46,193 nucleotides of DNA from Mucilaginibacter sp. (GCA_030445275.1 JAUCSE010000083.1:1-46193), one strand, 5' to 3'; shown: positions 25,092 to 33,201, counted from the first letter of the stretch. Numbers and translations are program-made. The notes: a model not told the origin generated them from the sequence alone.

Positions 25092-25274
25092 ATGAAAAAT
25101 TTAAAATTAGACAATCTTGGTGTTCAGGAAATGAATGCTGTTGAAATGACCGATGTTAACGGTGGTGGCTGGGGTGATATTTTTCTTAATATCAATCTTC
25201 AACCTGTTCTTGATCTTGTTGCAGGTTTATTAACCTCTGTTGGCGGATTATTAAAAGGCCTACTAGGCTTATAA
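25092..25274 (+). CDS. Double-glycine leader peptide precursor 3
   Basis: A 60-residue precursor. Leader 1-25 begins MKNLKLDNLGVQEMN and ends DVNGG. The 35-residue core begins GWGDIFLNINLQPVLD and ends in a Leu/Gly-rich stretch, LLKGLLGL. This is the only core with a tryptophan. No cysteine. Same position and architecture as peptides 1, 2 and 4. Confidence 0.85.
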   Translation: MKNLKLDNLGVQEMNAVEMTDVNGGGWGDIFLNINLQPVLDLVAGLLTSVGGLLKGLLGL

Positions 25275-25284
25275 GAGATTTTAG

Positions 25285-25321
25285 TTAATCGCTGTCCTGA
25301 TTTTCAGAATACCGGTTAACT
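25285..25321 (+). terminator. Imperfect hairpin after GG-peptide 3
   Basis: GTTAATCG...TCCTGA pairs with TCAGAATACCGGTTAAC imperfectly. It occupies the same place as the hairpins after the other peptides. Confidence 0.4.
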
Positions 25322-25327
25322 ATCAGA

Positions 25328-25361
25328 GGCGTATCCTGAAAAGCCTTTAACAGAGTAAGGA
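25328..25361 (+). promoter_or_regulatory. Shared leader motif, copy 4
   Basis: GGCGTATCCTGAAAAGCC then TTTAACAGAGTAAGGA, identical or nearly so to copies 1 and 2, 22 bases before the start of peptide 4. Confidence 0.6.
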
Positions 25362-25383
25362 TTGATGCTAAAAAATCACAATT

Positions 25384-25545
25384 ATGAAAAACTTAAAATT
25401 AGAAAATCTTGGTGTTCAGGAAATGAATGCTACCGAAATGGCTGATGTTAATGGCGGCAATGCCTTAACTGACCTACTTGCCAATATTCTTGGACTTTTA
25501 GGAACCATTGTAGGCGCTGTTGTTAAACTTGTTCAGAGCTTATAA
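25384..25545 (+). CDS. Double-glycine leader peptide precursor 4 (53 aa)
   Basis: A 53-residue precursor that short-ORF filters would miss. Leader 1-25 begins MKNLKLENLGVQEMN and ends DVNGG. The 28-residue core begins NALTDLLANILGLLG and ends VKLVQSL, looking like one amphipathic helix. The leader closely matches those of peptides 1-3, and the upstream leader motif is well conserved, so it is surely part of the set. The adaptor gene starts 87 bp downstream after a hairpin. Confidence 0.82.
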   Translation: MKNLKLENLGVQEMNATEMADVNGGNALTDLLANILGLLGTIVGAVVKLVQSL

Positions 25546-25558
25546 GGCAAACTTACAG

Positions 25559-25596
25559 AATAGCCGTTATTCTGATTCTCGGGATATCGGCTATTT
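25559..25596 (+). terminator. Hairpin after GG-peptide 4
   Basis: AATAGCCGTTATTC pairs with GGGATATCGGCTATT with a few mismatches; its outer arm matches the hairpin after peptide 2. Being between the peptides and the export genes, it could limit read-through so that peptide mRNA exceeds transporter mRNA. Confidence 0.5.
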
Positions 25597-25632
25597 TGTT
25601 ATATTAGTATCACAATTATATGGCATTATCAC

Positions 25633-26799
25633 ATGGCATTGTTTAACTATTCTACCGAAACCATTTCCGAAACTTCAATTGTTTATCGCTCACAGATCAG
25701 TAAGCGTACACAGTTGATCTACCTGGTTACGGTTATATCTATGCTGCTTGCTCTTGCAGCGTTGCCATTTATTAAAACGTCAATAAGTATAAAGGGAAAT
25801 GGCCTTTTACAATCATCTATTGAAAAAGCAGAACTAACCATACCCGTTAACGGCAGGCTAACAAAACTTAAACTTACCGACAATCAAAAAATTAAACAGG
25901 GTGATACCATTTTAATTATCGATGCGTCTGTACCAAAAAGGCAAAGCGCCCTGGCCGAAAATCGCCAGGGACAAATAAGGCAGTTTCTAGGTGATATCAA
26001 TCAATTATTATCAGGCATTAATAATGATAGAACAAGCAACCCCAATTTGCAAACCGGACAGTATAATGCTTCATGGCAGCAATTTTCACAGGAGTTGCAA
26101 AATGCAGCAATTGCGAGGGATCAGGCGGGAAGTACTTTTAACCGCTACAATGAACTGTATAAAAGTAAGGTGCTCACGGTGTCTGAGTACGAAAAATATA
26201 AATTTGAATACGATCAGGCCAAATCATCATACTTAATGGTACTGGCAAAATATAAAACGCAATGGCAAACTGATGCCAATGGGTTTAGGAACGAATTACG
26301 GCAGCTAAACGGTCAGGAAGCCGAATTAGACGAACAAAAAAAGCAATACATACTGAAAGCGCCGATTGACGGTTCAGTTCAAAATATAACAGGGGTTCAA
26401 AACGGGGCCTATGTGTTTGCAAACCAAAAGATCGGTGAAATATCTCCCGATTCTAATTTAATTGCCTTTTGCTTTATTAAACCCGCAGATATCGGGCTGA
26501 TAAAAAAAGGGCAGGAAGTACGATTTCAGGTTGATGCCTTTAACTATAATCAGTGGGGACTCGTATTAGGTAAAGTAATTGATATATCTGACGATATTGT
26601 TGTTATAAACAATAATCAACCGGTATTTAAAGTGAAATGTCAGTTGTCACAAAATCACCTGACATTAAAAAACGGATATAAAGGCTACCTGAAAAAAGGT
26701 ATGAATTTTACGGCCAGGTTTAAAGTAACCAACCGTAGCTTGTACCAATTATTATATGATAAGGTCGATGACTGGGTAAACCCTAATGTAAGCGGATAA
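25633..26799 (+). CDS. HlyD-type membrane fusion (periplasmic adaptor) protein of the peptide exporter
   Basis: A 388-residue inner-membrane-anchored adaptor: a short cytoplasmic N-terminus, a membrane segment near residues 28-47, a biotinyl-lipoyl-like half (SIKGNGLLQSSIEKAEL... to ...KIKQGDTILIID), an alpha-helical hairpin rich in Gln and Lys (about 100-235), the second lipoyl half (KAPIDGSVQNI), and a beta-barrel C-terminus. In this family it joins a C39-ABC exporter to an outer-membrane channel. It directly precedes the ABC gene (10-bp gap). No TolC-type gene is in the window, so the channel is probably shared. Confidence 0.9.
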   Translation: MALFNYSTETISETSIVYRSQISKRTQLIYLVTVISMLLALAALPFIKTSISIKGNGLLQSSIEKAELTIPVNGRLTKLKLTDNQKIKQGDTILIIDASVPKRQSALAENRQGQIRQFLGDINQLLSGINNDRTSNPNLQTGQYNASWQQFSQELQNAAIARDQAGSTFNRYNELYKSKVLTVSEYEKYKFEYDQAKSSYLMVLAKYKTQWQTDANGFRNELRQLNGQEAELDEQKKQYILKAPIDGSVQNITGVQNGAYVFANQKIGEISPDSNLIAFCFIKPADIGLIKKGQEVRFQVDAFNYNQWGLVLGKVIDISDDIVVINNNQPVFKVKCQLSQNHLTLKNGYKGYLKKGMNFTARFKVTNRSLYQLLYDKVDDWVNPNVSG

Positions 26800-26809
26800 A
26801 AATAAAGCA

Positions 26810-28921
26810 ATGAGCATTAAAATTAAACAGCGGGATATTACAGATTGCGGCGCGGCTTGTTTGGCTTCTATTTCATCGCACTATAAACTTGACCTTCCGG
26901 TAGCCCGTATCAGGCAGCTTGCCGGTACTGATAAAAAAGGAACCAATGTTTTAGGTATGGTTGAGGCTGCCCAAAAATTAGGCTTTGAAGCCAAGGGCGT
27001 AAAAGGGCCTTTTGAAAGCTTATTTAAAATACCCAAACCTGCGGTTGCCCACGTAGTTGTAAGAGAAATTTTGCAGCATTATGTGGTAATTTATAAGGTA
27101 ACCAATAAATACGTGGAGGTGATGGACCCTATTGACGGGCAACTACACCGTAAAACACACGAGGAGTTTAAAAAAGAATGGAGTGGCATGCTGGTGTTAT
27201 TGCTCCCTTCAGAAGAATTCCAGGCCGGGAACGAAAAGAAATCATTACAGGGCCGTTTCTGGGCATTAATAAAACCGCATAGAAGCATCTTAATTCAGGC
27301 TTTGTTCGGTGCTATTATATATACCATTCTTGGTTTGTCTACCTCCATCTTTGTTCAAAAACTGGTCGATTTTGTGCTGGTTGATGGCAACAGGAACTTG
27401 CTTAACATAATGGGTATAGGCATGGTAATTATCCTGATAATTCAAGTGTTTATAGGTACGGCAAAATCAATATTTACCCTAAAAACCGGGCAAATGATTG
27501 ATGCCAAGCTTATATTGGGATATTACAAGCATTTGTTAAGGTTACCACAGCAGTTTTTTGACACCATGCGGGTGGGCGAAATTATTTCAAGGATCAATGA
27601 TGCCGTAAAGATCCGCGCGTTTTTAAATGATGTAAGCATTAACTTTTTGGTAAACATATTTATCGTGGTATTTTCATTCATCATGATGTTTACCTATTAC
27701 TGGAAGCTGGCGCTGCTCATGCTAACGGTGATCCCGATATATTTAGCTATTTATTTTGTAACAGATAAGCTCAATAAAAAAGCACAGCGAAAACTAATGG
27801 AAGATTCGGCCGAGCTGGAATCGCAATTAGTTGAAAGCTTAAATTCTGTAGGGACTATAAAACGCTTTGGCCTGGAAGATCATGCTAATGAAAAAACCGA
27901 AACCCGCTTTATTAAACTATTAAGAACGGGCCTTAAATCAAATTTGAATTCCGTTTTTTCAGGAACATCATCTGAACTGTCCTCGCGTTTATTAACCATA
28001 GCCTTGCTTTGGGTAGGTGCGGGTTATGTGATGGACAATAAAATAACTCCCGGTGAGCTATTGTCATTTTATACCCTTATCGGTTACTTTACCGGTCCGG
28101 TTTCTACCTTAATAGGGATGAACAAGACCGTACAGGATGCCGTTATTGCTGCCGACAGGTTGTTTGAAATTATGGACCTGGAACGCGAAACTGACGAAAA
28201 TCAAATTGAGCTTACTGCTGATAAAATAGGTGATATTCATTTTGAAAACGTATCATTCCGGTACGGTACCAGGGCTACTGTTTTTGAAGATCTGAACCTG
28301 ATTATACCGCAGGGTAAGTTTACCGCTATAGTTGGCGAAAGCGGCTCAGGCAAATCAACCCTGATGTCAATACTTCAAAATATTTACCCGATACAAAACG
28401 GTAACGTACGTATTGGTCAGTACGATTTAAAGTATATCAGCAATACATCGCTTCGCAAGCTTATATCAGTTGTACCGCAGCAAATTGATCTGTTTGCAGG
28501 TAACGTAATTGATAATATAGCCGTTGGCGATGATGAGCCGGATATGCAGAAGATCATTAATATAGCTGCTAAACTGGGCTTAACGGGCTTTATAGAAGCA
28601 TTACCCAAAGGGTTTCAGACTTATTTAGGCGAGAACGGCACTACACTGTCGGGCGGACAAAGACAGCGTATCGCGATAGCCAGGGCATTATACCGTGATC
28701 CGGAAATTTTGATCCTTGACGAAGCAACCTCCTCACTTGATTCTGTATCAGAAAAATACGTGCAAAAGATGATCGAAATATTAAAAGAGGATCATAAAAC
28801 TGTAATTGTTATTACCCACCGCTCCAGTACCCTGAACAATGCCGATAAGATTATTGTGCTTGATAAAGGCGTAGTTGTTGAACAAGGTAGCCACAGCAAA
28901 CTAAAATACAGCCTGAGCTAA
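26810..28921 (+). CDS. Peptidase-containing ABC transporter (PCAT, C39 peptidase-TMD-NBD)
   Basis: A 703-residue exporter that cuts double-glycine leaders and moves the core out. The N-terminal C39 domain is complete: oxyanion Gln7, catalytic Cys13 in DCGAACLAS, His90 in QHYVVIY and Asp106 in MDPIDG. The membrane domain covers about 155-440. The ATPase has Walker A GESGSGKST at 509-517, signature LSGGQ at 613-617, Walker B ILILDE at 633-638 and the switch His670. With the four precursors and the adaptor this forms a full inner-membrane maturation-secretion unit. Confidence 0.96.
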   Translation: MSIKIKQRDITDCGAACLASISSHYKLDLPVARIRQLAGTDKKGTNVLGMVEAAQKLGFEAKGVKGPFESLFKIPKPAVAHVVVREILQHYVVIYKVTNKYVEVMDPIDGQLHRKTHEEFKKEWSGMLVLLLPSEEFQAGNEKKSLQGRFWALIKPHRSILIQALFGAIIYTILGLSTSIFVQKLVDFVLVDGNRNLLNIMGIGMVIILIIQVFIGTAKSIFTLKTGQMIDAKLILGYYKHLLRLPQQFFDTMRVGEIISRINDAVKIRAFLNDVSINFLVNIFIVVFSFIMMFTYYWKLALLMLTVIPIYLAIYFVTDKLNKKAQRKLMEDSAELESQLVESLNSVGTIKRFGLEDHANEKTETRFIKLLRTGLKSNLNSVFSGTSSELSSRLLTIALLWVGAGYVMDNKITPGELLSFYTLIGYFTGPVSTLIGMNKTVQDAVIAADRLFEIMDLERETDENQIELTADKIGDIHFENVSFRYGTRATVFEDLNLIIPQGKFTAIVGESGSGKSTLMSILQNIYPIQNGNVRIGQYDLKYISNTSLRKLISVVPQQIDLFAGNVIDNIAVGDDEPDMQKIINIAAKLGLTGFIEALPKGFQTYLGENGTTLSGGQRQRIAIARALYRDPEILILDEATSSLDSVSEKYVQKMIEILKEDHKTVIVITHRSSTLNNADKIIVLDKGVVVEQGSHSKLKYSLS

Positions 28922-28990
28922 TTAGAATTAGCCAGGCTTAAAAAATAAATTTCAGAGGTTTAAAACAATAGGTTGGGATACGTGATTTTC

Positions 28991-29024
28991 ACTACTCAAA
29001 CTCACTACTCAAACTCACTACTCA
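28991..29024. repeat. 13-bp tandem repeat
   Basis: ACTACTCAAACTC is repeated at 28991 and 29004, with a partial third copy (ACTACTCA) at 29017 that runs into the stop codon of the minus-strand gene. It probably arose by slippage. Confidence 0.7.
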
Positions 29025-30050
29025 ATTAGTATATCTTCTTTTCAGCAGATCGTAAAATTTTTGTGTAGTTGCAGGTTTGCTTTCCCAGTTGTTTTTTACA
29101 ACATAGTTGGTTTTTAAAAAGCGCTCGGCTTCTTCAAAAGAGTTAAAGCGGTTAACTATTTCAATAGCTTCACTATAGGCCAGGCTGTAACCATTAAAAA
29201 GATCTTTGATATACAGCAGCTTGTCATTAAGGTTTATAGCCGATTTAAGATCGGTAATTGGCAGGGCGTTTACCTGGGGTGTTGTGCCTTTTTCTTTTTC
29301 GGCGGCCTTTTGTGCCGATATTTTTTGGTTAAAGGTAAGCACCTTTTCTTCACTATCTGTTTTGTTATCACTCACATCTGCAGGAGCTGTTACCTGCTCT
29401 GGTGCAGCTGGAGTAAGTGGCAAAGCTGTAACCGGTTGATGTTGATCTTCCGTTACCGGTGGTAATTGCTCAACTAATTCTTCCTGTTCAAATTGATCTT
29501 CTTCCTCCCAATCCGTTGTATCCTCAATTTCCAGTTCCTGCTTAACAGGCTCAGGTTCTTGCCGCTCAAATGAATAGGTGTCAATAGGACTTTCAGACGA
29601 TGTTAGCTCAATTTGTGGAACTGGCTGTTGATCTTCTGTTATCGGTATTATGGTTTCTATTTTAACCGGGTTATATGGCACCTGAACAGGTGGCTCAACC
29701 GCAGGACTTAATTCCAGTTTACTTTCGGTAGTTGGCTTTTGTTGTACAACAGGTTCAAAGTAACGCTGTTCATGAACATGCTCCTGTTTTTTTTCGGGCG
29801 TATGTTCGGGCAGGCTTTTTTCTGCAACGGGCTCAGATTTTTCGATCACCTGTACCTGTTGGGCTGGTGCATTACGTTCATGCAATCTGCGTAATATTTC
29901 GGCATGATCCTTTAAAAAATGAGCATTGGCAACAAACAGTTCCAGTTCAAGCTCATTTAAATCGCTGCTGTCAGCTTCAAGGTAATCATATTGGTCATTA
30001 AGCTCTTTTAAAATACCACCTATCTTTTTAAATACATCCAATTGCTTCAT
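29022..30050 (-). CDS. Pro/Glu-rich hypothetical protein with conserved ends
   Basis: A 342-residue cytoplasmic protein from the ATG at 30050 (MKQLDVFKKIGGILK). The open frame continues upstream to 30593, but that extension is antisense to thymidine kinase and is rejected. The N-terminal ~80 residues are helical and acidic (LNELELELFVANAHFL). Residues ~85-260 are low-complexity, Pro/Glu/Gln/Val-rich and probably disordered. The C-terminal ~80 residues form a folded-looking block around INLNDKLLYIKDLFNGY and NSFEEAERFLKTNYV, of a kind I have seen in other Bacteroidota hypotheticals. Divergent from tdk with a 73-bp gap. Function unknown. Confidence 0.68.
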   Translation of the reverse strand: MKQLDVFKKIGGILKELNDQYDYLEADSSDLNELELELFVANAHFLKDHAEILRRLHERNAPAQQVQVIEKSEPVAEKSLPEHTPEKKQEHVHEQRYFEPVVQQKPTTESKLELSPAVEPPVQVPYNPVKIETIIPITEDQQPVPQIELTSSESPIDTYSFERQEPEPVKQELEIEDTTDWEEEDQFEQEELVEQLPPVTEDQHQPVTALPLTPAAPEQVTAPADVSDNKTDSEEKVLTFNQKISAQKAAEKEKGTTPQVNALPITDLKSAINLNDKLLYIKDLFNGYSLAYSEAIEIVNRFNSFEEAERFLKTNYVVKNNWESKPATTQKFYDLLKRRYTN

Positions 30051-30123
30051 GGCTTCAATGTTAGAAAAATGCTTACCAAAAATAGGATTAAATTCTGATA
30101 TTTGCCCCCCACAATAGTCACAA

Positions 30124-30696
30124 ATGGTATACAGCGAAGATGTTTTTAAGCGGAAAAGTGAATTTGGCGGCAGCATTGAGCTGATCTGCGGATCAATGTT
30201 TTCTGGCAAAACGGAAGAATTAATAAGACGGCTTAACCGGGCCCGTATTGCAAAGCTAAAGGTGGAGATATTCAGCCCTAAAGCAGATACCCGTTTTAGT
30301 GAGGATGCCCTTGTATCACACAATGCCAATTCTATCCCTTCAACACCTGTTGACAGCGCTTCGGCTATATTGTTATTGAGTAATGATGCCCATGTAATTG
30401 GTATTGACGAAGCCCAGTTTTTTGATGATGAATTACCCGATGTGTGCAATGTGCTGGCCAATAAAGGTATACGCGTAATAGTTGCCGGTTTGGATATGGA
30501 TTTTAAAGGCCGCCCTTTTGGCCCTATGCCTGCTATAATGGCCATTGCCGAGTCTGTTACCAAGCTACAAGCCGTATGCGTTAAATGCGGCAATCCTGCC
30601 CATTATTCGTATCGGTTGATACCCGATAATGCCAGGATATTATTAGGTGAAAAAGAAAGCTACGAGCCACGCTGCCGCAGCTGCTATAACAGTTAA
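30124..30696 (+). CDS. tdk: Thymidine kinase (type II)
   Basis: A 190-residue enzyme that phosphorylates thymidine with ATP in the salvage pathway. The P-loop GSMFSGKT is at 23-30, the catalytic acid Glu96 in IDEAQFF at about 94-100, and the structural zinc site is suggested by CVKCG and CRSCYNS near the C-terminus. Length and motifs are normal for bacterial TK1-like enzymes. The start is the ATG at 30124. Confidence 0.95.
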   Translation: MVYSEDVFKRKSEFGGSIELICGSMFSGKTEELIRRLNRARIAKLKVEIFSPKADTRFSEDALVSHNANSIPSTPVDSASAILLLSNDAHVIGIDEAQFFDDELPDVCNVLANKGIRVIVAGLDMDFKGRPFGPMPAIMAIAESVTKLQAVCVKCGNPAHYSYRLIPDNARILLGEKESYEPRCRSCYNS

Positions 30697-30766
30697 ACGT
30701 ATCTCTTTTAAATAATTTCTATATAAATCCTTGTTTATCAAAACAAAAGGTGGCATGTCGCGTGTT

Positions 30767-30774
30767 TATGTTTG
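30767..30774 (+). promoter_or_regulatory. -7 box of the response regulator gene
   Basis: TATGTTTG matches TAnnTTTG, 28 bp upstream of the ATG at 30803. No clear -33 element. Confidence 0.4.
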
Positions 30775-30802
30775 TGAATCAACTTAAACTCGACGGTAAA
30801 CC

Positions 30803-31174
30803 ATGGCAAAAAAAATTTTAGTGATAGAGGATGATAAAGATATCAGGGATACCATTGTTTATACGTTGGAAGGGGAGCAGTATGAAGTAATTGCTTCGGA
30901 AGATGCCAGGATACTTAAAAAACTAATTGATATTAACCCCGATCTGATATTGCTTGATAACTGGCTTACTGATTGGGCGAGTGATGCAAATGGCTCACAA
31001 ATAAGTAAAAGGCTGAAGAGTGATCCAGCGGTGAGCCATATCCCGGTGATCATTATTTCGGCAGTTAGTAATTTAAAGGAAATTGCCGATGCAGGTGATG
31101 CTGATGGTTATTTAAAAAAGCCATTTGATCTTATCGAATTGGTTGATATAGTTAAAAAGCATACTGATAAATAA
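30803..31174 (+). CDS. Stand-alone response regulator receiver protein
   Basis: A 123-residue single CheY-like receiver domain. Acidic pocket Glu9-Asp10-Asp11, phospho-acceptor Asp52 in LILLDNWL, Ser86 in IIISA and Lys106 in LKKPFD are all in place, so it should be phosphorylatable. It has no output domain, so it probably acts by protein contact. No histidine kinase is nearby. One unusual feature is an acidic, Trp-containing loop right after the phosphorylation site (NWLTDWASDANG). Confidence 0.88.
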   Translation: MAKKILVIEDDKDIRDTIVYTLEGEQYEVIASEDARILKKLIDINPDLILLDNWLTDWASDANGSQISKRLKSDPAVSHIPVIIISAVSNLKEIADAGDADGYLKKPFDLIELVDIVKKHTDK

Positions 31175-31230
31175 GTATTTGCTAAAGAATATCTGACGCA
31201 AGTATCCCGTAAAGGGCCCGGCTCAATAGC

Positions 31231-32058
31231 TTACTTTTTGTATTTTTTTAATGCAAGATCAATATCAGCCGGGTAAACCTGATCAGGCAATTCACAATAT
31301 GGATCGTTCATGTGATAACCGGTTTTGGTGAACAGCTCTCTTGCTTTTAAAAAGTTTTGAATTGCCTTTTGACGTAGGTTTAGCCCGATGTAAGTTTGGC
31401 CAATATAATAGTAGACATCGGCCAATTTGGTGTATTTTTGAGTTTCTTTTATCAGGTCCTGTAAAGCAGCTTTATAATTTTTGTTATTATAGTAAGTTAC
31501 CCCACGGTGCAAATAATCATATAAGCCAACCACGTTGTGTTTTTCATGGTCAGTAATACACTCGTTAAAATATTGCATGGCCAATTTATAATTTCCCATT
31601 TGGCGTTGGGTTAAAGCCATTACAATACGCAGATCATAAAGTCCGTCAACAGCATATCCTGGTTGTCCTGCATTAATAGTGTAGATCTGTTTCAGGTCGG
31701 CATAGGCGCTTTCATAATCTCTTATAAACTTAAACATGCACCAGCCCCTTATGCCCAGGTACTGAGGATCGGCCTTTACAGCACGATCCATGAGCAATTT
31801 CCAGGTGTAGAAGTCGCCCCGCTTTAAATAGGGTACAGACATTTCATTGAGTGAAGGCGCATAGGACGGACAGGCCTTTATCGATTCCAGGAATATCAAT
31901 TGCGATTGCCTGCTGCCCTGGCTATACTGTATGGCCTTATTATAAAGCTCACAGGCTGTTTTATGGGGTTCATCATTAAAAACACTGCAATTAGTTTGGG
32001 CAATAAGCAGTAAGGGACAACAAGACATTATTATACAAAACATTATTTTCATGTTCAT
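31231..32058 (-). CDS. Secreted TPR-repeat protein
   Basis: A 275-residue protein with a signal peptide (hydrophobic residues ~4-20, then QTNCSVF). Several helical repeats of the tetratricopeptide kind are seen: YNKAIQYSQGS, LMDRAVKADPQYLGIRGW, YKLAMQYFNECI, and near the C-terminus a clear TPR, YYIGQTYIGLNLRQKAIQNF. It probably mediates protein contacts in the periplasm. Its start codon overlaps the stop of the upstream gene (ATGA), so the two are translated together. Confidence 0.75.
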   Translation of the reverse strand: MNMKIMFCIIMSCCPLLLIAQTNCSVFNDEPHKTACELYNKAIQYSQGSRQSQLIFLESIKACPSYAPSLNEMSVPYLKRGDFYTWKLLMDRAVKADPQYLGIRGWCMFKFIRDYESAYADLKQIYTINAGQPGYAVDGLYDLRIVMALTQRQMGNYKLAMQYFNECITDHEKHNVVGLYDYLHRGVTYYNNKNYKAALQDLIKETQKYTKLADVYYYIGQTYIGLNLRQKAIQNFLKARELFTKTGYHMNDPYCELPDQVYPADIDLALKKYKK

Positions 32059-32600
32059 GGAGTTATGGCTTTAATGTGTCCTTTTACAAGTTTAAAGTTC
32101 AGATAATAGTAAGAGTCATAAATGTTTCCCTTATCATCCTTACCCGGTACCCATTGATCCAGGCTTTTGCAGAGCTCCAATAGCTGGGCTATTAAATCCT
32201 TATTAAATACGGTTTGCTGATAATTATTGTTCAACTGTGAGATACGAAAACGATCAGTTTGGCCTTTGCAATTGATCACAAAGCGGATGGTTACAAATCC
32301 GGTTGCCAGCATGTACGCCTGTTTGTACCGGTAGCGGTTAAGGATCGATTTTTTTATAGCCCCGCCGCCACCTTTATAGCTGGTTGCTACATTGTAGTAT
32401 TGAATAATAAAGTTTTGATGACAGAGATAAAAATTGGCTTTATCTGTTTTCGGGTCAAAAACAATGTCGCCTACATCTTCCGGTAGTGCACTGGCAGTGG
32501 GCAGGCTATTTTGAGCTTTCAACGCTATACTTGTGGTCAACAATAGCAGTAGTAACAACAGGTGTTTATTTATATGTAGAGCGATATTGCAATAAGGCAT
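32055..32600 (-). CDS. Secreted protein with TonB C-terminal-like domain
   Basis: A 181-residue protein with a strongly hydrophobic signal segment (LLLLLLLLTTSIALKAQ, about 14-30). The region GFVTIRFVINCKGQTDRFRI resembles the start of the TonB C-terminal fold seen in many Bacteroidota secreted proteins, which carry an energy-transducer-like domain without a TonB role. It shares a 4-base overlap with the downstream TPR gene. A TACTTTTG-like -7 box lies on the minus strand at 32745-32752. Exact function unknown. Confidence 0.65.
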   Translation of the reverse strand: MPYCNIALHINKHLLLLLLLLTTSIALKAQNSLPTASALPEDVGDIVFDPKTDKANFYLCHQNFIIQYYNVATSYKGGGGAIKKSILNRYRYKQAYMLATGFVTIRFVINCKGQTDRFRISQLNNNYQQTVFNKDLIAQLLELCKSLDQWVPGKDDKGNIYDSYYYLNFKLVKGHIKAITP

Positions 32601-32989
32601 ACAGGTGTTTTATTGTATCAGTAATATTAAGCAATTTGTTTTAAATTGTAGGGCATGAGGTCAGCACTGCTCAGGGGCAATCAGTAGCGCTACCACCTAT
32701 GAATTGCCGTTTTTAATTTAAATGGAAATATCTTCCATTATCAACAAAAGTATAAATGAATCGTGAAATAGAAGCATTGGGTAAATGGTGATAACAGTAA
32801 ATTATATTGGTGTATTTGTTACACCCTGCTTAAGCTAAAACACTTAAAATAAAGCCTATTGCCTTATTATTTGATTTTTTATTGAGGAAGTGATTTGGTA
32901 ATTATTTATCTTTATAAAAACTTAATTCACTTATTTATAGTTAATTGTCAATTATTAACTGTATGTTTACCTTATTAAATAAAAATATA
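32601..32989. other. AT-rich divergent spacer between the TonB-C-like gene and the cold-shock gene
   Basis: A 389-bp spacer with no gene. It holds a possible minus-strand -7 box (32745-32752) and a plus-strand promoter at 32894-32924. No repeat of the REP-like families is present. Confidence 0.6.
32894..32924 (+). promoter_or_regulatory. Promoter of the cold-shock gene
   Basis: TTTG at 32894-32897 and TATCTTTA at 32917-32924, spaced by 19 nt, match the Bacteroidota -33/-7 arrangement with one mismatch. It leaves a 5' leader of about 58 nt. Confidence 0.55.
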
Positions 32990-33178
32990 ATGCAAGGAAC
33001 AGTAAAATTTTTCAATGAAAGCAAAGGGTTCGGATTTATCGTACCAACAAATGGTGGTGCCGAAGTTTTTGTACACGCCTCAGGCCTTATTGACACTATC
33101 CGTGAAAACGACAGTGTTACCTACGATGTAGAACAAGGTAAAAAAGGTTTAAATGCGGTAAATGTAAAAGTAGGTTAA
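32990..33178 (+). CDS. Cold-shock domain protein (CspA family)
   Basis: A 62-residue single-stranded nucleic-acid chaperone. The ATG at 32990 (MQGTVKFFNESKGFGFI) places the two RNA-binding motifs KGFGFI and VFVHASGL in their usual positions; an in-frame upstream start would add 15 unlikely residues. An AT-rich 5' leader and a very strong terminator frame the gene. Whether it is cold-induced cannot be told from sequence. Confidence 0.95.
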   Translation: MQGTVKFFNESKGFGFIVPTNGGAEVFVHASGLIDTIRENDSVTYDVEQGKKGLNAVNVKVG

Positions 33179-33201
33179 ATAACTATTATTATAATCGTAC
33201 G

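Noticed and set aside
24385..25545. CRISPR-like or simple tandem repeat array
   Set aside because: The repeating parts are conserved leader codons and their upstream motif at ~300-bp spacing, with coding cores between them. No short regular repeat-spacer pattern.
30051..30593. Upstream extension of the minus-strand hypothetical gene (would give 523 residues)
   Set aside because: It is antisense to the well-supported thymidine kinase gene, and its translation is low-quality. The ATG at 30050 gives a clean divergent arrangement.
30803..31174. Two-component pair with a nearby kinase
   Set aside because: No histidine kinase domain was found in the window; the receiver stands alone.
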